Source: Camelus bactrianus (lineage: Eukaryota > Chordata > Mammalia > Artiodactyla > Camelidae). Taken from it: a stretch of 64,000 bases of DNA. The stretch lies in NCBI RefSeq assembly GCF_048773025.1, contig NC_133540.1:76201501-76265500 (forward strand), in the 5' to 3' direction. The position numbers were made by a program, and so were the translations under genes. Every line of letters starts with the position of its first letter. Within the stretch, counting starts at the first letter, position 1. Under the pieces are notes generated by a model. The model was given only the letters and a program-made list of their open reading frames with translations. It had not been told where the DNA came from and did not search any database. Positions 60,060-64,000 of this stretch are shown here, piece by piece.

Positions 60060-60965
60060 AAACATAAAAATCAAAAATAGGATGACCAAAAAAAGCTATT
60101 AACATGGGTTAAAATAAAAACAAAAAAACTTCAACAGATACTTCACCGAAGAAGATTTACAGTTAGAAAATATGCATACGAAAAGATGCTCATTTTTTTC
60201 CCTAAGGATGCTCATTACCCTTCCCTGATAATATTTTTCATTAGGGAAATGTAAATTGAAATAGTAAGATACCACTATAAACCTAGTAGAATAGCTAAAA
60301 GAAAATTTAAAAATTATATTACCAATCACTAGCTAAATTGTGGAGGAAAAGGGACTCTCATTGTTTTCTGATCTAAATGTAAAAATGGAATAACCACTTT
60401 GGCAATTTCTTACAAAAATAAATATGCTCTTAGCCTACAATTTAGCAACCATGTTCCTGAGTATACATCCAACAGATTTGAAACTTTCGACACACAAACT
60501 GGCATGTGGGTATCTATAGCAGCTTTATTCATAATCATCCAACATTGAAGTTAACCAAAATGCCCTTCAGTAGTTGAAAGGATAAATAATATTCCATTGT
60601 ATAGGATGTATATCTAAGTGATGGAATAGTAAAAAAGGTCAATGACTTAAAAAAATGAGTTATCAATTCACAAAGAGACATGTTGAATCTTAAGTGCATA
60701 TTGCTAAGATAAAGAACCAAGTCAGAAAATGCTACATACTGCAGGATTTCAATTACATGAGATTCTGAAATAATAAAAAATGATAATCACATAAGAAGTC
60801 ATCAGGGGTTTGAGGGAAGGGGGATGGTTGTATTGATAAAATAAGATTATTTTATGGTAGTGGATCTATTCTATTTGACACTGTAATGATTGATATATTT
60901 CATTATGAAGTTGTCAAAGTCCATATAACTCTAAAGAGTTAGGTATACAACATTTAAAAAAATTG
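60060..60965 (+). mobile_element. Ancient LINE-1, ORF2 end and 3'UTR
   Basis: 'aatggaataaccactttggc', 'gtatctatagcagctttatt' 'cataatcatccaacattgaa', 'aatattccattgtatag' and 'aagtccatataactctaaag' follow an old L1 3' region on the + strand. Heavily decayed. Confidence 0.8.
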
Positions 60966-61223
60966 AGGAGGTTGGGGGATCCTAGAATGCAATGCAGTAT
61001 GTTACAAAATAATCTAACTATTACAAATTATATGAAACAACCATACTGAATGGGATGGTGAAAAGATGCAGACTTAAGTCTAAGTCATTTGGAATGAGTT
61101 GAATCGGTAAGACTAATGGCTATAAATAAATTAAAATATTTGGTCATAACCACTGTACTTTAGTCTGTAAACATATTTCCCATAAGGGTACAAGTTAACA
61201 ATTCAGATCCAACTATACATGTA

Positions 61224-61675
61224 CAGATCTTCCTCAACTTACAATGGGTAAAATCTCTATAAACTGTTTGTAAGTTGAAAATATTAACTCAAAATGCAGT
61301 TAATACATCTAACCTACCAAACATCACAGCTGAGCCTCGCCTCCCTTAAACATGCTCAGATCGGTTAGATTAGCCTACAGTTTAGAAAAATCATCAAACA
61401 CAAAACTTATTTTATAATAAATTGTTAAATTGCTCATGTAATTGAATAGTATACTTAAAGTGAAAAATCCAATGGTTGTATGGATACAGGATGTTTGTAA
61501 CCGTATCGGTTGTTTATGCTTGTGATCTCACGGCTGGTTGGGAGGTGTGGCTCACTGCCCAGCATCACCAGAGAGTATCCTACCGCATATCGCCAGCCTA
61601 GGAAAAAATCAAAATTCAAAGTACTTTTCTACTAAATGAGCATCATTTTCACCATGCTAGGCCAGGGATTGTCTG
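61224..61675 (-). mobile_element. Tigger-family MITE, sister of the copy at 14,173-14,680
   Basis: The left tip CAGATCTTCCTCAACTTACA and right tip GCCAGGGATTGTCTG are flanked by TA (61,222-61,223 and 61,676-61,677). The interior matches the 14.2-kb copy in reverse ('ttagattagcctacagttta', 'cctaggaaaaaatcaaaatt', 'agcatcaccagagagtatcc'). No transposase. Confidence 0.88.
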
Positions 61676-61859
61676 TATTGTGTAACTGGTTGTAAATGAA
61701 TGACGGATGATGAGAGCCACTGTTTCACTATCGAAGTGGTACTTATAAGAAATGAAAAAAGGCTTGAATAATTCATGTGGAAATGAGTTAGACTTGGTGA
61801 TACCAATATGAATTCATTTTTAGTTGAATAGAGAAAAAGATGGTAACATTTTATTTATA

Positions 61860-63100
61860 TATATATACCTATGCACAGGTTAGTATATACACATATATTT
61901 ATTTCCTTACACTGTCACCTGAGAAGGCCTGAAGGTAACCACAACCACACCTAGAGCCCACATCTTGGTTTCTAATAACCATCTTCAACAAAAGGGAGCA
62001 AGGTTCCTTGGAAGAATGGTTGATTCTGGAACTGAGGCAGGAAATATTCAAGATGAGCCTGGAGTGTCTTGTAGTGCCAGAAAGTAAGATAGTATTCAAT
62101 AAACAAAACAAACAAAAAACCCAAAAACCCTATGTTGATGTGGGTATGTTAAAGGGACACAGAAGCCAGCTGAAAGATTTCCTAATGCCAAAGCTGAGGC
62201 AATTTGAGCAACATTAATAAAGCAGTATTGGATTATAACCCAAGGTATAAAATAAATACACAAGTCCATACTGAGGGTCATAATGATTGAATGAATGAAT
62301 GAGGCAGAGGAAACAAACCTCACAAGCACAGGAGAATTTCAAATAACTTGTGTGGATATTCTGCCCTCAAGGTAGGAGAACATAATTATCCTCTCCTTAA
62401 ATTTGTGCATTTTGACGTCCTTTCAAAGAGTACAGTATGAAAGGGCACAAGGATGTTGCGGGGAAGGGGAGTAACACTGCAGTGAGAAAACTGAAAAACA
62501 CTGTCTCAGCCAGGTGATCAAGTTTACCAGCTACAGCGATATGTCATCTTGAGAGCATTTTCTCTTGATATGTGATGAAATGTCACTTTACCCCTGCGAT
62601 CTTCCTTTTAAAAACACATAACCCTAGACTAATCATAAGGAAAATATCAGAGCAATTCCAACTGAGGGAGAATCTACAAAATACCTAAACAGTACTCCTT
62701 GAAACTTCAGAGACAACAAAATTCTAAGGGATTATCACAAGCTCACAGGCAGAAAGCCTAAGGAGACATAGGGAATAATGTAATGTGGTATCCTGAATAA
62801 AATGTTAGAACAGAAAAAAGGAATTAGGTAAAACTAATCAAGTCTCAATAAAGTATGGACTTTGCTTAATATATCAACATTGGTTCATTAGTTGTAAGCA
62901 GCATAAATTACAAACATAATTTACATTTCTTATACATTATAATATACATTATATATAGTATGTTGATATATAAGACATAATCACACATACAACATCAATA
63001 ATAGAGGAAAATGGGGGTGAGTCATATAACACTATACCATATCCACAATTTCTTTCTAAATTGAAAGTTGTTCTAAAATAAAATATTTATGTTAAAAAGG
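61860..63100 (+). mobile_element. Ancient LINE-1 3'UTR (L1ME-like)
   Basis: 'attggattataacccaaggt', 'ctcagccaggtgatcaagtt', 'ttgagagcattttctcttga', 'accctagactaatcataagg' and the end 'ttgttctaaaataaaatatt' fit the 3' region of an old L1 in order. The first 380 bases have an inverted relative at 24,240-24,660. Confidence 0.8.
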
Positions 63101-63525
63101 TTTCACCACCATATTATGGAGTTTTTTAAATAACATCAATACTTGATATGCAGTAATAAATTGTTTAGCTAATAAAATGTTTACATAGTGTTACATAATG
63201 TATACTGTTAACTATCCTTTACATTTCTGTAATACATTTCAATTCTTTTTGACATAAAAAAAAAGACATAGTAGAAATCCATTTAAGTCGAATTCACTTA
63301 AATTTGTAGTTGTAAATAGTAATCATCATAAAGTGTTACACTGTATATATTTATTACTATTGATTCATATCCATGCCAGAGTACCAATACAGAGTAAATA
63401 AGTAAATATTTTGCTGAAAACACAAAATTTTATTCAGTTCTCTTCTCTTTCATTGTTATTTAGAAAAGGTAAACATAATTTTCTGTTTAAAATAAAGTTA
63501 ATAAAAATCTAGGTTCTCATCTCTA
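63101..63525. other. Unassigned AT-rich DNA
   Basis: Nothing recognised. Confidence 0.4.
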
Positions 63526-63527
63526 TT

Positions 63528-63995
63528 ATCTATTGTTATATATCACACTGCCATAAAACTTAATGGTTTATACAACAATGAAAATATTTCTCATGAATTG
63601 TTTCATTGGCTGAGTGACTGTGGTCAGCTGGAGGGTTGGCTGGAATAGAACATATAAGATGGACACAATCACAATGAAGGATGGAACTGGCTGTTATTTG
63701 GTACACCACGTGGCCTCACATTTTCCATCAAGCTTGTGGCCTTCCATACGTGGCCATCTCAGGGAAATGTTAAAGATGGCAAATCTGGAGGCTGACTCAA
63801 GGGGGTCTCGAGGCCTAGACTCCAGAACTCACACAGTATTAGTTCCATCACATTTAGTTGAGCAAAGAAAATCACAACGCCTGCCCTGCGGTTGGACCAG
63901 CAATGCCACATTACAAAGTGCCGTGCATACTGGGCTGGAAGGAATTTGTGGCCACGAAGCCATTTACCACATAGGCATCAAGTACACTGATGGAG
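63528..63995 (-). mobile_element. MLT1 LTR fossil (older MLT1 type), at window edge
   Basis: Reversed MaLR LTR: 'ccataaaacttaatggttta' 'tacaacaatgaaaatatttc', 'gaggcctagactccagaact' 'cacacagtat' and the far end 'aggaatttgtggccacgaag' 'ccatttaccaca'. Ancient, solitary and decayed. Confidence 0.8.
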
Positions 63996-64000
63996 CACAT

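Overview
This window is AT-rich, non-coding mammalian DNA. I found no intact host protein-coding gene, no RNA gene and no CRISPR array. The best clue to the organism is the youngest LINE-1 family: several copies share a 3' end reading (on the + strand) TTTATTGAAGTATAGTCAG, then TTTACAATGTTGTGTCA, then a short stretch leading to CAGTCATACATGAACATA. I know this form of L1 3' end from camelids (camel, llama, alpaca). No BovB, Bov-tA or PRE-1 element is visible, which argues against ruminants and pig. I would call it a camelid intergenic or intronic segment, but the order is firmer than the family.

Layout. 1-2.5 kb: two old L1 fragments. 2.5-11.5 kb: mostly unassigned sequence with a MIR, an MLT1 LTR fossil and an L1 tail split by a CA microsatellite. 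11.5-13.2 kb: a young L1 with an inverted 5' half and matching target-site duplications. 14.2-17.3 kb: a Tigger DNA transposon, a purine tract, an L1 tail, an MLT1 fossil, a processed pseudogene of the ATP synthase subunit gene ATP5MJ with target-site duplications, and another MLT1 fossil. 17.3-20.4 kb: mainly unassigned. 20.4-22.6 kb: L1 patchwork. 24.1-27.5 kb: two old L1s in opposite orientation, hit by a young L1 and an MLT1. 29.35 kb: a complete 211-bp Tigger2/MER2-type element with TA duplication. 34.15-37.34 kb: the most interesting object. 41.4-45.4 kb: MIR, L2 and L1 pieces. 45.8-50.4 kb: 4.6 kb with no repeat I recognise. 50.4-51.3 kb: L2. 52.9-57.1 kb: old L1, an LTR fossil, an RPL35 processed pseudogene and a possible second LTR. 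60-64 kb: old L1s, a second Tigger copy and an MLT1 fossil at the edge.

The element at 34,168-37,327 is an L1 on the - strand with its 5' end, GC-rich 5'UTR, ORF1, 3'UTR, poly(A) tail and 16-bp target-site duplications, but with almost all of ORF2 absent. The ORF2 junction falls where the related L1 at 12.3 kb reads GGTGCAG/CC, a plausible splice acceptor, so a spliced L1 RNA may have been copied into the genome. Its 3' end carries about 90 bp of extra sequence with its own AATAAA signals before the tail, the signature of a 3' transduction. That is the nearest thing here to an undescribed system: an ORF1-only L1 resembling the HAL1 elements. Everything else is ordinary repeat-rich mammalian DNA.
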